A DNA stretch of 64,000 bases from Patella vulgata. Lineage: Eukaryota > Mollusca > Gastropoda > Patellidae. A program made the position numbers and the translations under genes. The number at the start of each line of letters is the position of its first letter. The stretch's first letter is position 1. The notes beneath the pieces were generated by a model that saw only the letters and a list, made by a program, of their open reading frames with translations, ran no database searches and was not told the DNA's origin. Of this stretch, positions 11,515 to 22,589 are shown piece by piece. The stretch lies in the NCBI RefSeq assembly GCF_932274485.2, contig NC_065882.2:28724890-28788889 (forward strand), read 5' to 3'.

Positions 11515-12720
11515 TAGTCCATGTGGCAGACCTCGGATTTCGGAGTATCATTACCAATTTGATGATTAAATTCAACCATGATTTTCAGTTAGCCTGGTCT
11601 CCGAAGTGTTCAAATTTGGTTGATGGACTTCCGGGTCACTTTGCTAAATGCCATTTTGGCGGCCATCTTTAAAAATGGCCGCCGTTTTTTCATTGAAATT
11701 GAGCGCGTCAAGGAAACCTTCATAACTCTTTCACAGATTGACCTATTGATATGGAATATGGCTCAAAATGTTCGCAATAACATTCTACAGCTGCTGTTAT
11801 ATGACACATGTTGGTGAATGAATCATATATTTTCCAACTCAACAGATTATTCTGAAAAAAGCAAGGTTTTGGCATTTTTTTTCAAGATTTATTTTAAAAG
11901 TTTACTACCAAATCATGTTCAAGGTAAATTTAGCCAAATTTTGTGTCTGGTCTTCTTAAGTTATTCATTTGGCATAAATAAATACGGTCAGTGACCCAGT
12001 CTGTACAGCTGCGGTGGCCGCAAACTCAACAAAAGTCTTGAGTAGACTGTCAATTTTAAAATGTTGTGCCTCGGCGAGATAGGGTACTAACCATGTGAAC
12101 GTTTATTTAGGGTTGTCGCAATCACACCGATATTTGGGGACCGGTTGTTTCTGAAGAAAAATTTGTCACTGAAGACGATTTTGATAGTGTGGCACTTCTG
12201 TGACGTCATTTTCGGTTGAATCCGTCTGATTTCCAAAATGGTCGCCAAAATTTGACGAAAAATGAATTTCTTGTTAGGATGGATGAGTATCACGCAAGGT
12301 AAAACTTGTGATATATCATATATAGGGTTTCCGTAGTCATTGTACTTACAATTGATCTATAAAATTAGTTTCCCAAAATCCAAGATGGCGAAAATTCAAA
12401 ATGGCAGTCAAAATTTGCCTAAAATGATCGATGCCTCGGATAATCGTCATTTTACAGTTTGATATGCCCTGTAATGCCGCTTAAGGGGTTTTCGATGTCA
12501 CAAAACTTAAATACAACATCTAAAAAAAGGATTTCCAAAATCCAAGATGGCTAAAATCCAAGAGTGCGGCAAGATTTTCCCTAAAATGAATGATTTTTCA
12601 GATAATCGTCATTTTTCTGTTTTGTACGGCTTGTAATATGCCATTTATGGGGTTTTCAGGATCACTAAACTTAAATATTACCTCAAAAAAAGATTTTGGA
12701 TATCGTAGATTATTGCTTAA
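11515..12720 (+). repeat. Left inverted arm of the 5.25 kb element
   Basis: Inner part: tandem units built on CCAAAATCCAAGATGGCNAA, at about 12240, 12380 and 12540, separated by about 160 bp. The mirror-image units are in the right arm at about 16080 and 16240. The arms are clearly diverged, so the insertion is old. Confidence 0.75.
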
Positions 12721-12934
12721 GAACAAAACGGGACAATTGTCAGTCTTTCTCTTGGCTTGGCTTATTATAAAAATGTGTAGTAGTTTTTTAGGGGAGGATG
12801 GAATTAATTATACCAGATCTCGTAAATCAGAAAACAAGATTTAATAATATTCGAGCAAAACTGTAAGGAATTTTAATATATCTTTGCAAATATATCTAGT
12901 TGTTAAGAATTTATCTATTCTGTTTGTTTATAAA

Positions 12935-13110
12935 TTGGCCGAAATAGTGGCTCAGTGGGTAAGGCTCAACGAGGTCCGGAATTCGACCCCTGTGTCTGGA
13001 CAAATTTTACCTCATTTCACACTGTATGACGAATAGCCATCTTCATTGACCAAGTTTAGAACAGTAGGACGTTAACCCACATTGCATTTCATTTCTGGTC
13101 CACAAATGGT
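12935..13110 (+). mobile_element. SINE-like unit C (tRNA-derived head, diverged)
   Basis: A-box-like GTGGCTCAGTGGGTAAGGC, B-box-like GGAATTCGACCCC, and a tail with AGTAGGACGTTAACCCAC, like the ACGTTAAAC tails of SINE-A and SINE-B. No target duplication was seen. Confidence 0.6.
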
Positions 13111-13124
13111 AATATGATAGATTT

Positions 13125-13645
13125 TTACTTTGAAGAGTCTGGCAACCTTTTGTGGTATCATCTAGAATCTAGCCAGATGGTATCATGGATTCATATTTGT
13201 CAATTGTGAAAGTGTAAAGTGTAAAATGTATTTCACAACAAGTTCTAAGTTTAAAAATGATAATTACAGAGATAATTTGAAATACATTTACCCAAAAGCA
13301 TGGCTCACGATTTCCTCTTTGTTAATGTCACAACCATCCACCTCATTGGAATTACTGTGACAATCGCAACTACTGTTTTTCTTCAGCAATGGACACTAGC
13401 CAAAGTACAAGAAGAAACAGGAGATCTGGACAGCGACAATGATGATATCCTTTTAATATCATAGGCCTGCCTAAGGCGAAAGAAGAAATTGGTCGACATT
13501 ACTTTTGTGATGCCTAGTCGTTAATGCATTTCAAATTATCTTCGCAACGATTCTTTTTAAACTTTCAACTTGTTGTGAAATGGATCTGTGGATACGTTAT
13601 CTAGACTATACCACAAAAGTTGCCAGGCATAGAGTCTTTGATGAA
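13125..13645. repeat. Inverted-repeat MITE-like unit
   Basis: Left 13125-13255 (GAGTCTGGCAACCTTTTGTG and ATTTCACAACAAGTT) matches the reverse complement of 13563-13645. The interior is about 300 bp with no gene. The right arm is followed by short AAAGTACCGAAAAATGC repeats (13675-13800). Confidence 0.6.
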
Positions 13646-13953
13646 AAACCGGTTCGGTTGTACCATATAACGAAAAAATGCGAAAAGTACCGAGATAAAA
13701 ATCTAAAAAGTACCGAAAAATGCAGACAAAATACCGAAAAAACTTTTTTGATATTAATTACCGAAAAACCCCAAATATCGAAAAATCAATAAATAACGAA
13801 AAAAACGACACAAAAATTGCTAGGTGGGTCAGACTAGACCATGCATTAAAATTGTTGGGAACTGTAGGTTACGCATTAAAATTGTTGACACTCTAGCTAG
13901 GTGGGTAATGGGTCAAGCAAGATCAGGGATAAATATAGTGGTACACTTTCAGT

Positions 13954-14624
13954 CAGGGGCGGATTGGGGCCGGGAACCGGTCCGGGCTCCCTTGTCGGAG
14001 CTACCCCTTTTAATGAACCCCAAATATGCGATTTGGTGGCATATCTGATTATAATCTTTGTCAAATAATATATCTCATAAATCGATTAATTTAGGCCAAA
14101 ACCCCGATCTACAAGTAATTTACAACCATCAACCTGTGAAATTATCATATCGTCATATTATTAATTAACGTATTATCATTGTATCGTCAAGAGTCAAGAG
14201 AATTTAACTGGTTTAAAAATGGGACTAGTTGAGAAAATTTTGACCATTTGGTTAACCAGTTAGGAATATTGAATAAGTAGGAATATTTTCATTTTAAAAT
14301 GTCCCATTTTTGTTGCCGGGAGCGCTAGTTGATTCCTCCTGTGATGGAATTCGGAATCCCCATTGCAGGATTCCGAATTCCGGCCCACACCCAGCACACC
14401 CGGCCCAGAAAGTCTATTTTACCAGCCCATTCCAGACTCCAGTGATGGCGTCGCGGCCCGTTAAAGACACTGGCCACATCATCGTAGTTCCATGGCCGGT
14501 CCAATACCCCCCCCCCACCATATAATGTTCAGCAGAAAAAGGTTTTTTAGACGAATTGGACAAAATTATATTTTTCATTTTTTTGTCTGATCGGGCGATC
14601 GCCCGATGGCCCTATCCGCCACTG
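13954..14624. mobile_element. hAT-type non-autonomous element (MITE)
   Basis: Terminal inverted repeats CAGGGGCGGATTGGGGCC (left) and GGCCCTATCCGCCACTG (right), with the CAG-G-GCGGAT pattern typical of hAT ends. Flanking 8-bp duplications CTTTCAGT (13946-13953) and CTATCAGT (14625-14632) match at 7 of 8. hAT elements make 8-bp duplications. The 671-bp body has no transposase. A GATCGGGCGATCGCCCGATGG-type palindrome sits near the right end. Confidence 0.85.
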
Positions 14625-14720
14625 CTATCAGTTGGCCATTGATCACAATATGTCCCGCATAAGACTAGTTGGGCATTGTAGGTGAGTCATGGGGTCAGGC
14701 ATTTAGTAATTGAAGCATAA

Positions 14721-16001
14721 TCAAATAACACACTATTTATGGATAACAAATTCTATAGTTTAATTCACTGCGACGTTTCAACAAGATTTCACAAGTCCTT
14801 ACCAAGCATATAACATTAATAAACAAGCCAACAGTGAGGCTGATGACCCCGTCGAAATACCTAAATAAATAGATGACCCATATTAATTAATCGCACATTT
14901 ATTTTTTTCAAAAGTATCGAGCAATCAAACTGATTATCAACTATACACTAAGTTTCATCACTGTCTATCAGATAGAATCAAAGTTATCTTGTCCCAAAGC
15001 ATCGATCATTGAAATTGCTTAGCTCTGCGTAGCTTTAGCCCGAAATGTTAATTACTGAACTGAGTCAAGACATTCAGCTAAATCAAGTTTCAGCATTCTA
15101 CCTTAATTAAAAGCAGAGTTATTGCGTTCCAAAGTCCTGACCAATCAAATTGCTTATCGCTCTTTAGCCTAAGCAGAAAATTCTCACGATCGAACTTAGT
15201 CATGCTAATATCGCCCTCACTTCATTATAACCAAAGTTATCATGCCCCAAAGCATCAACCAATCAGATAGCTTATCTCTGCTTACCCTAAACAGACAATG
15301 TTCATCATCGGACTCCATCAAGGCATTCATTAAATGAACGCCTACACCCAGTTTGAACATTCTACCTCAATTAGAATGAGAGTTATTGTGTTCTAAAGTC
15401 TCGGCCAATCAAATTGCTTATCGTTCTGCTTACCCTGAGCAGAAAACTCTCATTATCGAACTTAGTCAAGGTATTGATGTAATGAAACTATACACCAAGT
15501 TTTATCACTCTCACTTAATTAGAACTAAAGTACTATCGTGTCCCAAAGCATCAACCAATCAAATTGCTTATCTCTGCTTACCCTAAGCAAAAATTCTCAT
15601 CTTCGAACTCCATCAAGGCATTGACCTAATAAACACCTACACCAAGTTTGAACATTCTTGCTCAATTAGAAAGAGACTTATTGTGTCCCAAAAAGTGTGA
15701 CGGACGGACAGACGAACCCATTTTAATAGTCATCTGCTTTCTTCGAAGGAAAGTCAGCTGGTATGGGCATTGTAGTGTCCCAAGCCGTTAGATAATCAAA
15801 TGCACATATACAGGTATAAACTGTAATTGGTATAGATAAGCACAAGAACAAAAGATCAAACAATTATTCAAGCGGTATAATGAACCACGAGCAATAGGCC
15901 ATAACAGTAAAAACATGATAACGACATGTAAAATCTTGTTGAAACGTCACAGTGAAATAAACTTTAGTAATTGTTATCCACAAATAGTGTGTCATTTGCT
16001 T
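14721..16001. mobile_element. Pearl-like element: inverted ends around tandem core
   Basis: Left end 14721-14802 (CAAATAACACACTATTTATG, then GATAAC...GACGTTTCAACAAGATTT) is matched by the reverse complement of 15930-16001. The core holds about five units of 119-149 bp at 14995, 15130, 15249, 15395 and 15544, each with CAAAGCATCAACCAATCAAA then TTGCTTA, ending in a GACGGACGGACAGACG run near 15700. Short inverted ends around tandem cores of about 150 bp is the layout described for mollusc pearl elements; the family match is by architecture only. Confidence 0.65.
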
Positions 16002-16760
16002 AAAAAGACATATTACAAGCTACATTACAAGCTACATTAAACAGAAAATCGATCATTTTACGGAAATTCTGGCCTCCATTATGAATATTCACCATCTTGG
16101 ATTTTTTTAAACACTCTGTGTTTTGGTTAATTTTAAGGTCAGTAATCCCTTTCAATTGGATATTACATGTAATATCAAACTGTGAAATAACTATTATCTG
16201 ACAAATTGGCCATTTGAGCAACTTTTGGCCGCCATTTTGAATTTATGCCATCTTGGATTTTGGACACTCATATTAGAGATTATTTTTTTATGATCAATGT
16301 TTCTGATATCTAGTAAATCACTTTAGTTGACCAAATAGATAATTTGGCTTATATGGGTCTGAACAAGATTTTTTTAGTAAACTTATGAACAGACATCATG
16401 AAAAAAAACCCGAAAATATTGCTGTTTTCAGATCAGTCTTTTATTTTGAAACCGAAAGCATTTCTTAAACAACATGAGTCATATACCAGCAGATTTAGAA
16501 TTGTATTATGAACATTTTGAGCCATTTTACATATCCATAGGTGAACCTGTTGAGGAGTTGTGGAGGTTTCCCTGACTTGCACTATTTCAAATAAAAAAAA
16601 TGGCGGCCATTTTTAAAGATGGCCGCCAAACTCACATTTGGCAAAGTGACCCGGATGTCCATCAACCAATTTTGGACACTTTAGACCTAAGGCTAACTGA
16701 AAATCATGGTTAAATTTATTCATCAAATTGGTAATGAAAATCTGTCTGTCACATGGACTA
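16002..16760 (-). repeat. Right inverted arm of the 5.25 kb element
   Basis: Reverse-complement partner of 11515-12720, shorter because it stops at the pearl-like unit. Contains the AAGATGGCCGCC and CCATCTTGGATTTT motifs in mirror order. Confidence 0.75.
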
Positions 16761-17556
16761 TTTCATAGTCTGGACGTACACGTCAGACGAATTTTGGACG
16801 TTTTTCAACATTTTGAACAATCATCATCCATCTGTCAAGTTAACCGCAAATGTAAGTCATTACAGCATAGATTTCCTTGACACTACCGTTTTTAAAAGTA
16901 GCAACACCAAAATCACATGCCAACTGGAAACTAAAGTATTTTTCAAAGAAACCGACACACATCAATCATTGTCCAAAAGCTCCTTTCACCCAAAACATAC
17001 GTTCTCTGGCATCATAAAATCTCAGATTCTCCGTTTTCATAGGATATGTACTCAGAAGACCGACTTTGAGTCAGCGTGTACATTGGTATTTAGCAAACTA
17101 AGGGAAAGGGGATACTCCAAACGATATCTCCGACGTATAAAAAACAACACTCTAGCTGAACTTGCCGCCAAAGAAACAAATAATATGCAATCAGCAGTCA
17201 AAACCAAAACTTGTGGCCACCCAAGATGTCAAACATGCAAAATCATAAATATATCCGACCATTTCCATAATAAAACATCTAGCACAAAATTCCCAATATT
17301 AGATCACCTTTCATGCAGTAGTTCAAACATAATCTATCTAATTTTATGCAGACAGTGTGACAAGCAATACGTAGGTGAGACCCAAAATGCACTTCGGGAA
17401 AGAATTAACGGTCACCGGTCAGACATAGTCATTCAATAAGACAAACCGGTCTCAATTCACTTCAACCAACCATATCATGACATTTCTGATATCATTGTCA
17501 CACCGATAGAAAAGGCCAAGAGCGATTTTGAAACTACAGGAGAAATTAAAACGTTT
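16761..17556 (+). pseudogene. PLE RT C-terminal part and GIY-YIG endonuclease
   Basis: It resumes right after the insertion with FIVWTYTSDEFWTFFNILNN, the PLE segment that follows the DD box. Then comes YSIDFLDTTVFK (the FLD...V segment common in PLE RTs), the linker Cys motif CGHPRCQTCK, and the GIY-YIG domain IIYLILCRQCDKQYVGETQN then RERINGHRSDI. The open frame is 16753-17439; similarity goes on to about 17550 (IHFNQPYHDISDIIVTPIEK). The endonuclease nicks target DNA in this family. The copy is decayed. Confidence 0.85.
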
Positions 17557-18261
17557 TAGTCCATGAGCTGGAGGGGCTCACCTTGCAATTCAGGTACAGA
17601 TCATAGCCACATAAACAACCATTGCACACTGCTTGACATTCATCATTATTGTAGTGTAGGAGTTTATGGTAGGCTACATTTATACTACACCTGGCTTAAT
17701 CTAGGGTGTAGCATAAGCGCACACAAGCATGCATGCCTGCTTGGTCTAGATATGATTTATAACATACACTTTCACTGAAAGTGACATTTGGATGTTTGCT
17801 TTTAGATCAATCTTACCTTGGTTACACAGAAAATACCACTTTCATGTCACAAAACTGAAACATCATCTGAAATTGGCGAGAATCCCGGATAAAATATATC
17901 ATACATCATATCTACATGGCAATTCTTTTAAATTAGTAGGCCTACTGACTCAGTTTATGGAAAGGCCTGATAGATGGCAGCACAATCTTACTCAGAGGGC
18001 TTCAATACAAAAATTTTGAGTGGTCACACTTCAGAATTGATGAACAAAAACTTTGTTGGGGCAGTTTTAGAGAATATTGTACGATAAGCAGTCGTTTTGG
18101 TGACTTCGTAAATAAGCCCTTTTTCTCTTTTTCTCAAAATGATTTTGTACTAAAATAATTAAGCATGGGTGACTTGTAATTGTCAAATCCTATATTAAAG
18201 AATTCCAAGTATTATAATGAGAAATTGCATGTTATCATCTGTTTTTAGTGGGATTCACAAA
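17557..18261. other. No gene seen downstream of the PLE
   Basis: No recognisable domain in either strand; possibly PLE 3' sequence at the left edge. Confidence 0.4.
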
Positions 18262-18375
18262 CCTCGTGGGTTTTCTCCGGGTCCTCCGGTTTCCTCCCAC
18301 TGCTAAAGACCCCTACGCGCAAGCGAATTCTTGAAATAAAATTAAACCATATGTTAGTCCCGAAATGACTTAGGC
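18262..18375 (+). mobile_element. SINE-A fragment (5'-truncated)
   Basis: Contains only the body and part of the tail (TCTCCGGGTCCTCCGGTTTC to CCCGAAATGACTTAGG); the tRNA head is missing. Confidence 0.85.
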
Positions 18376-18950
18376 CTCAATATGTATGGTAAATGGACAG
18401 TAAGTAATGACAAATACATTGTGAAAAATGGGCCCTCCCACAACCAAGTGACCTAGTAGTGCCCAATTTCAAGCAACCTCCGAAATTGGTGACCTTTTGA
18501 CCTCTGGTGACCTACTAAGTAATCTCATTTACATAAAACCAAATGCAAAGTGTAGGGGGGACCCAAAGACGCATTTTGAGGGGTCAAATATTTATTATAC
18601 ACCTATTCTACTGACAGCCAATTCTTTTTTTGAATTGTCAGATATCCTCTCATCGTCTCATATAACAACTTTTCATCTTCAACGGAATTATCAGTGAAAT
18701 GAAATTCGATCGTTTGTCTGTTACCGCTCGTTACTTCAGTCAGTTATATAGAAGGACAACTCATGTTTGTCATGTTTGACGTCACTTCCCGTTTCTTTAC
18801 GTGCTTGTTACAAGTCTCCCGTAGCAATGATCTCTGTGTTAAAATTATATTTGGGATGTATTTAACGAGCTCTATCACAAATTTTATAATGACTGACACC
18901 AATATTGTCCTTTAACCTCTCCCCCAAATTCTTAAACGTAACCCAGGGAC
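18376..18950. other. No supported feature
   Basis: Unassigned; the ORF at 18497-18697 shows no domain. Confidence 0.4.
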
Positions 18951-18954
18951 ACAG

Positions 18955-19150
18955 AGGACCAGGCTCCGGGTTACCTATTTAGGGTGCCAGTCTCCGGGTT
19001 ACCTATTTAGGGTATTTTCCGGTATTTCGTGTGTTTTCCGGTATTTTGTGTTTTTTCGGTGTTTTCCGGTATTCAGTATAAAATGGTGTTTTCCGGTAGT
19101 TTTCCGGTTGTTTTCGGCGTTTTCCGGTGTTTTCCCGTATATAGTATTGC
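18955..19150 (-). repeat. ACCGGAAAACACC block, right (inverted) copy
   Basis: Reverse complement of 8018-8215, including CACAGAGGACCAGGCTC at its outer edge; here the GGGTTACCTATTTAGGGT unit is repeated twice. The ORFs 18999-19260 are translations of this low-complexity repeat, not genes. Confidence 0.8.
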
Positions 19151-19199
19151 CGGTTATTTCATATACAGTCACGCACGAAAATGCGTGGTCTGTTTTGAC

Positions 19200-19350
19200 A
19201 ATCACCGGGTTAGTATGTTGGGGTGTTCATTTATATGAACACCTATTTTTCCCCAAATGATCACCTGTGCACGTGCAAAAACAACACATTACAGATTGGT
19301 CAGTAACTTGAACACCCGAGTCAGAACAAAGGGTCCAGTGTGTAATTACT
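19200..19350. repeat. Palindromic repeat related to the 6.54 kb hairpin
   Basis: Near-palindrome GGTGTTCATTTATATGAACA then CC at about 19222-19243, followed by TTGAACACCCGAG and GTCCAGTGTGTAA. The last two strings also occur (one reversed) at the 6541-6690 hairpin. Confidence 0.55.
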
Positions 19351-20333
19351 TTTACACTCAATCCCAAGCCGAATGAAAATCATAAATAAGGTCGATTATA
19401 AATGAAAATATATGTAAATATTTAACCCCAGCACTTTATGTGCGCTATGTTATTGCAAAATGTATATTAAATACAAAATGCTGGTTGTTTACTGTTTACA
19501 TTTTACCCACAAACTTTTGTAGTTCTAACTTGATTATTACCAATAAAAAATATCATTCGATTTGCCAAAATGACATGGAAATTTACAAGGCTATGAACGA
19601 AATGATATGTAATAATGCTATATCCTGATGAAAGTTCACTAGCTTAAATTATTAAATTAAACAACGTTATTCTATTTTACTAATACAAAGATGATATTGT
19701 AGTTATTAATTCAATCTATTATATGTATATTGAATATCTTATCCAATACTAGAATCAAATAAATTACACTGAAATATCGTTCTCAACATTGAAAACATTT
19801 GTGATAAAACTTAAGTATTACTTGAATAGCACACTTTCATTCATGTGTCCCTATTACTGTAGACCTAAGTTCCATCTGAGTGCAAAAAAGATTACTTAAA
19901 TTTCTATCTACGAGCTCTACCTCCTTGCATATATAAATATAAATCCCCATGCCCATGAAATCTCATTTCAGTTATAAGAAAGTAATCTAACTGTTAGAGA
20001 TGTTGACTCATACCTCTATATATTTATGAATTGGTTCGTAACTGTGATTGTAAATATTTTTTGATGTTTTGTTTATTGTTATGTAATATATTGTATATTT
20101 GTTTATCACCTTTTCAGTATTCCATTTATCAAACCTCTTGGGGTGTAAAATGTAACAATTTCATATTCAAAGTAACTTTTAGTTTAAAGCCATCTCTCTC
20201 TATGGATATATACCTTCTTCTCCTAACATTTTAAATAATTCAAGTAATTGTGTTAAATTTTAAAAAAAACTATTACAAAGATTAAATCTTGAATATCTGA
20301 TAAAAGAATCGACTTCACAACGCTACCCGGGTC
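19351..20333. other. No supported feature
   Basis: Strongly AT-rich; no domain in the short ORFs. Confidence 0.45.
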
Positions 20334-20648
20334 ATGTATATTAATGTTAATGCTCCTATATGCAGTACACATTCACCAATAATATTATCTTTAAAACTAA
20401 AAACATACAAACAATTAAAATACAAAAGGACTATTAGAAATTATAAACTGGCAGATTATGAAGGTCTAAATAACGAATTATTAACTGTCGATTGGACAAA
20501 TCATGTCTTTAATAATGATGATAGCAATAATGTCTATGCAAGTTTTTTTTTAGCTGTTTTAAATAAAACATTAATACAGTATATCCCAACAAAAGTAGTA
20601 ACTATAAGACCGAATCATAAGCCGATTATGAATAACGCCCTACGTATA
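20334..20648 (+). pseudogene. LINE ORF2 fragment, endonuclease-RT linker
   Basis: The frame reads STHSPIILSLKLKTYKQLKY, then KRTIRNYKLADYEGLNNELL, then IPTKVVTIRPNHKPIMNNAL. The H-S-P-I block is the end of an APE-type endonuclease (usually SDH-P). The K-Trp/Asn-Tyr...DYE segment and the PNDKPWMN-like box are the usual linker of CR1/Jockey-group ORF2 before the RT. It is cut at 20648 by the minisatellite; the matching ORF2 C-terminus is at 21395-21545. Confidence 0.75.
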
Positions 20649-21245
20649 CTGTGGACTGTTTATTCTGTAAATGGTATCGTCTATGATTAGTCGCCGATAA
20701 ATGGTATCGTCGATGTATGGTCTTGCCGGTGGGTGGACTGTTTGTTCTGTGAATGGTATCATCTATGATTAGTCGCCGATAAATGGTATCGTCGATGTAT
20801 GGTCTTGCCCATGGGTGGACTGTTTGTTCTGTGAATGGTATCGTCTATGATTAGTCGCCGATTAATGGTATCGTCTATGTATGGTCTTGTCGATGGGTGG
20901 ACTGTTTGTTCTGTGAATGGTATCGTCTATGAGTAGTCGCCTGTAAATGGTATCGTCGATGTATGGTCTTGCCGATGGGTGGACTGTATGTTCCGTGAAT
21001 GGTATAGTCTTTGAGTAGTCGCCGATAAATGGTATCGTCGATGTATGGTCTTGCCGATGAGTGGACTGTTTGTTCCGTGAATGGTATAGTCTATGAGTAG
21101 TCGCCGATAAATGGTATCGTCGATGTATGGTCTTGCCGATGGGTGGACACTGTGTTATGGGAATGGTATCGTCATAGTGGTCGCTGAACAATGGTATCGT
21201 CGATGTATGGTATTTGCTAAATGGTGTCGATATATGGTGATGCTG
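20648..21245. repeat. 82-bp minisatellite, about seven units
   Basis: Units start at about 20650, 20733, 20816 and 20897 and continue to about 21245, so the period is 82-83 bp. Each has GTGGACTGTTTGTTCTGTG, GTATCGTCTATGA and GTATCGTCGATGTATGGTC. The long minus-strand ORF across it (20862-21407) is a by-product of the repeat. The array lies between two pieces of the same LINE. Confidence 0.9.
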
Positions 21246-21394
21246 ACGGGTGGACATTTCCCTAGCTGCAGAATTTATCTTGTGCGCGCACTTAAAGAAA
21301 TTGTTCATTGTTATATTGTATTTTGAGTTATATATAAAATGAATTCTTTTGTATTTAGTTTCTTTATTCCCCAAAACGGTCACGCCTCGTCCAT

Positions 21395-21545
21395 CCTGTG
21401 ACACCATTACTTAGACCACCATTATATTATAATACTGGAAATAGGAAAGAAAATATTATCCATTGTCAATTAAGAAATAAAGCTAGTAATTTAAATAACC
21501 ACTTATTCTACCATTTTATTAGTGAAACAAAGGTGTGCCCTAGAT
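21395..21545 (+). pseudogene. LINE ORF2 C-terminal fragment
   Basis: The frame gives NIIHCQLRNKASNLNNHLFY then ETKVCPRCNYED, the conserved end of these ORF2 proteins (R-x-x-S-x-L-N...L, then a Cys-x-x-Cys knuckle). It is followed by a stop and unrelated DNA. Confidence 0.65.
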
Positions 21546-21789
21546 GTAATTACGAAGATAACTAGACTTGCTTGCAAGACTGAAGGCTTTCACCGTGCCA
21601 AGGCGTCACACGATCGCCAGATGCATGACAAAAGACTTTCCTCACCACTCCCCCACACCCCACCCCCACCCCCCAAAAAAACAACCCAATACACTAACAT
21701 AACTCAGATATTGACACGTTCTTTGTATTCGCATTGCGATAGAGAAGGTAATTGAAAAATAGAGTTGAACAATTCACATCATGATAATC
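21546..21789. other. No gene seen
   Basis: C-rich run near 21640-21675; no domain. Confidence 0.4.
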
Positions 21790-22410
21790 CTAGATCGGTA
21801 GAATCGAACAGACGCCGCCAATCCAAATATGTAAGCGAAAACTCAAAATTCCAAGAAATAACAATTTTAGTAAATTTTCAAATTTTGAAGAAAAAATGAG
21901 AACGACATCGCATCCGCAATATCCCAAGCTGTACAAAAATATAATTTTTTTGAAAATCGGTTGGGAATTCACATAATTAGGGCCGGTTTTCAATTTTCGT
22001 GCACGTTAAAGATTTACACAACTTACGGTCTGTCCATAACTTTCGCAATAGTTATAAGTAATAATTGTTAAAAACAAGGGAAAAATCAATATTCAGAACA
22101 CTATCTGTTAGTTTCAGAGATCTACACGAATTGTAAATGGAATAAAAAAAACAACAAAAAACAGTTTTCCGAATGGTACAAAAACAGTCTTTTAGTTTCA
22201 GATAACAAAACCCAAAATCATAATTATCAACCCAAACTTTCCTTTATACTAAGAAAGGGGCGACTTTCTTATAAATAGCTGCAGCAGGGAGCTTTATTTT
22301 AAATGGTATAAAGAGATGACGTCATGTACACAAAAAAACTGGGATATTAATTTCAGGAGCAACTGTTTTTTACTGATATGAAATATTTTCACTCTAGAAT
22401 CACCAGTGCC
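21790..22410 (+). repeat. R repeat family, diverged copy
   Basis: Shares TCGTGCACGTTAAAGATTT, ACTTTCTTATAAA and the ATCGGTTGGGAATTC block with 23690-24154, 30570-31063 and 31880-32250. It is non-coding; the minus-strand ORF at 21790-21993 is not supported. Confidence 0.6.
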
Positions 22411-22589
22411 AGATATTGGTTAACAGTAGAACACCCTTAGTTCAAATATTGCCACTTAGAAAAATAGCTCTCCATATTATACGTATGCAGAACGTTCCGA
22501 TTATGACCCTATCGGACTTTTGTCGATATACAGTGCCATTTGTTTGGCCACTCTTGATACTTTTGACCGATGTACGGTGGTTTCATACC

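Larger units (their letters stand above)
11515..16760. mobile_element. 5.25 kb terminal-inverted-repeat element inserted in the PLE RT
   Basis: The ends are inverted copies: TAGTCCATGTGGCAGAC at 11515 and GTCTGTCACATGGACTA at 16744-16760. They continue as diverged arms (left about 11515-12720, right about 16000-16760) that share blocks such as ACCAATTTGATGA, ATTTTCAGTTAGCCT, AAAATGGCGGCC-type motifs and GGAATATGGCTCAAAATG. A 3-bp duplication TTT (11512-11514 and 16761-16763) flanks it. Removing the element and one TTT leaves the PLE codons DDV and FIVW contiguous, which fixes both borders. There is no transposase inside, so it is non-autonomous. A 3-bp duplication fits several superfamilies, for example PIF/Harbinger, CACTA, Zator or Academ; none is proven. 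Confidence 0.85.
9790..17560 (+). mobile_element. Penelope-like element (PLE), split by a 5.25 kb insertion
   Basis: From left to right: an SGNH-like ORF (to 10369), the PLE N-terminal domain, the RT up to its DD motif, the 11515-16760 insertion, the RT C-terminal part, a zinc-type Cys motif and a GIY-YIG endonuclease. The termini are not defined; the limits given are the coding limits. The copy is old and broken, with several breaks besides the insertion. PLEs are known to prime reverse transcription at chromosomal ends or at nicks made by GIY-YIG. Confidence 0.85.

Noticed and set aside
14835-14860. CTGATGACCCCGTCGAAA, resembling the hammerhead ribozyme core known from PLEs and retrozymes
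   Set aside because: The bases that must pair at the start of stem II do not, and no fitting stem I or III was found nearby. Treated as chance or a dead remnant.
18999-19260. Overlapping ORFs with Phe/Ser or Asn/Lys/Thr repeats
   Set aside because: Low-complexity translations of the CCGGAAAACACC repeat.
20862-21407. 181-codon minus-strand ORF with repeated His/Tyr/Thr-rich peptides
   Set aside because: It is the translation of the 82-bp minisatellite; the period is not a multiple of three, so the repeat peptides shift frame between units.
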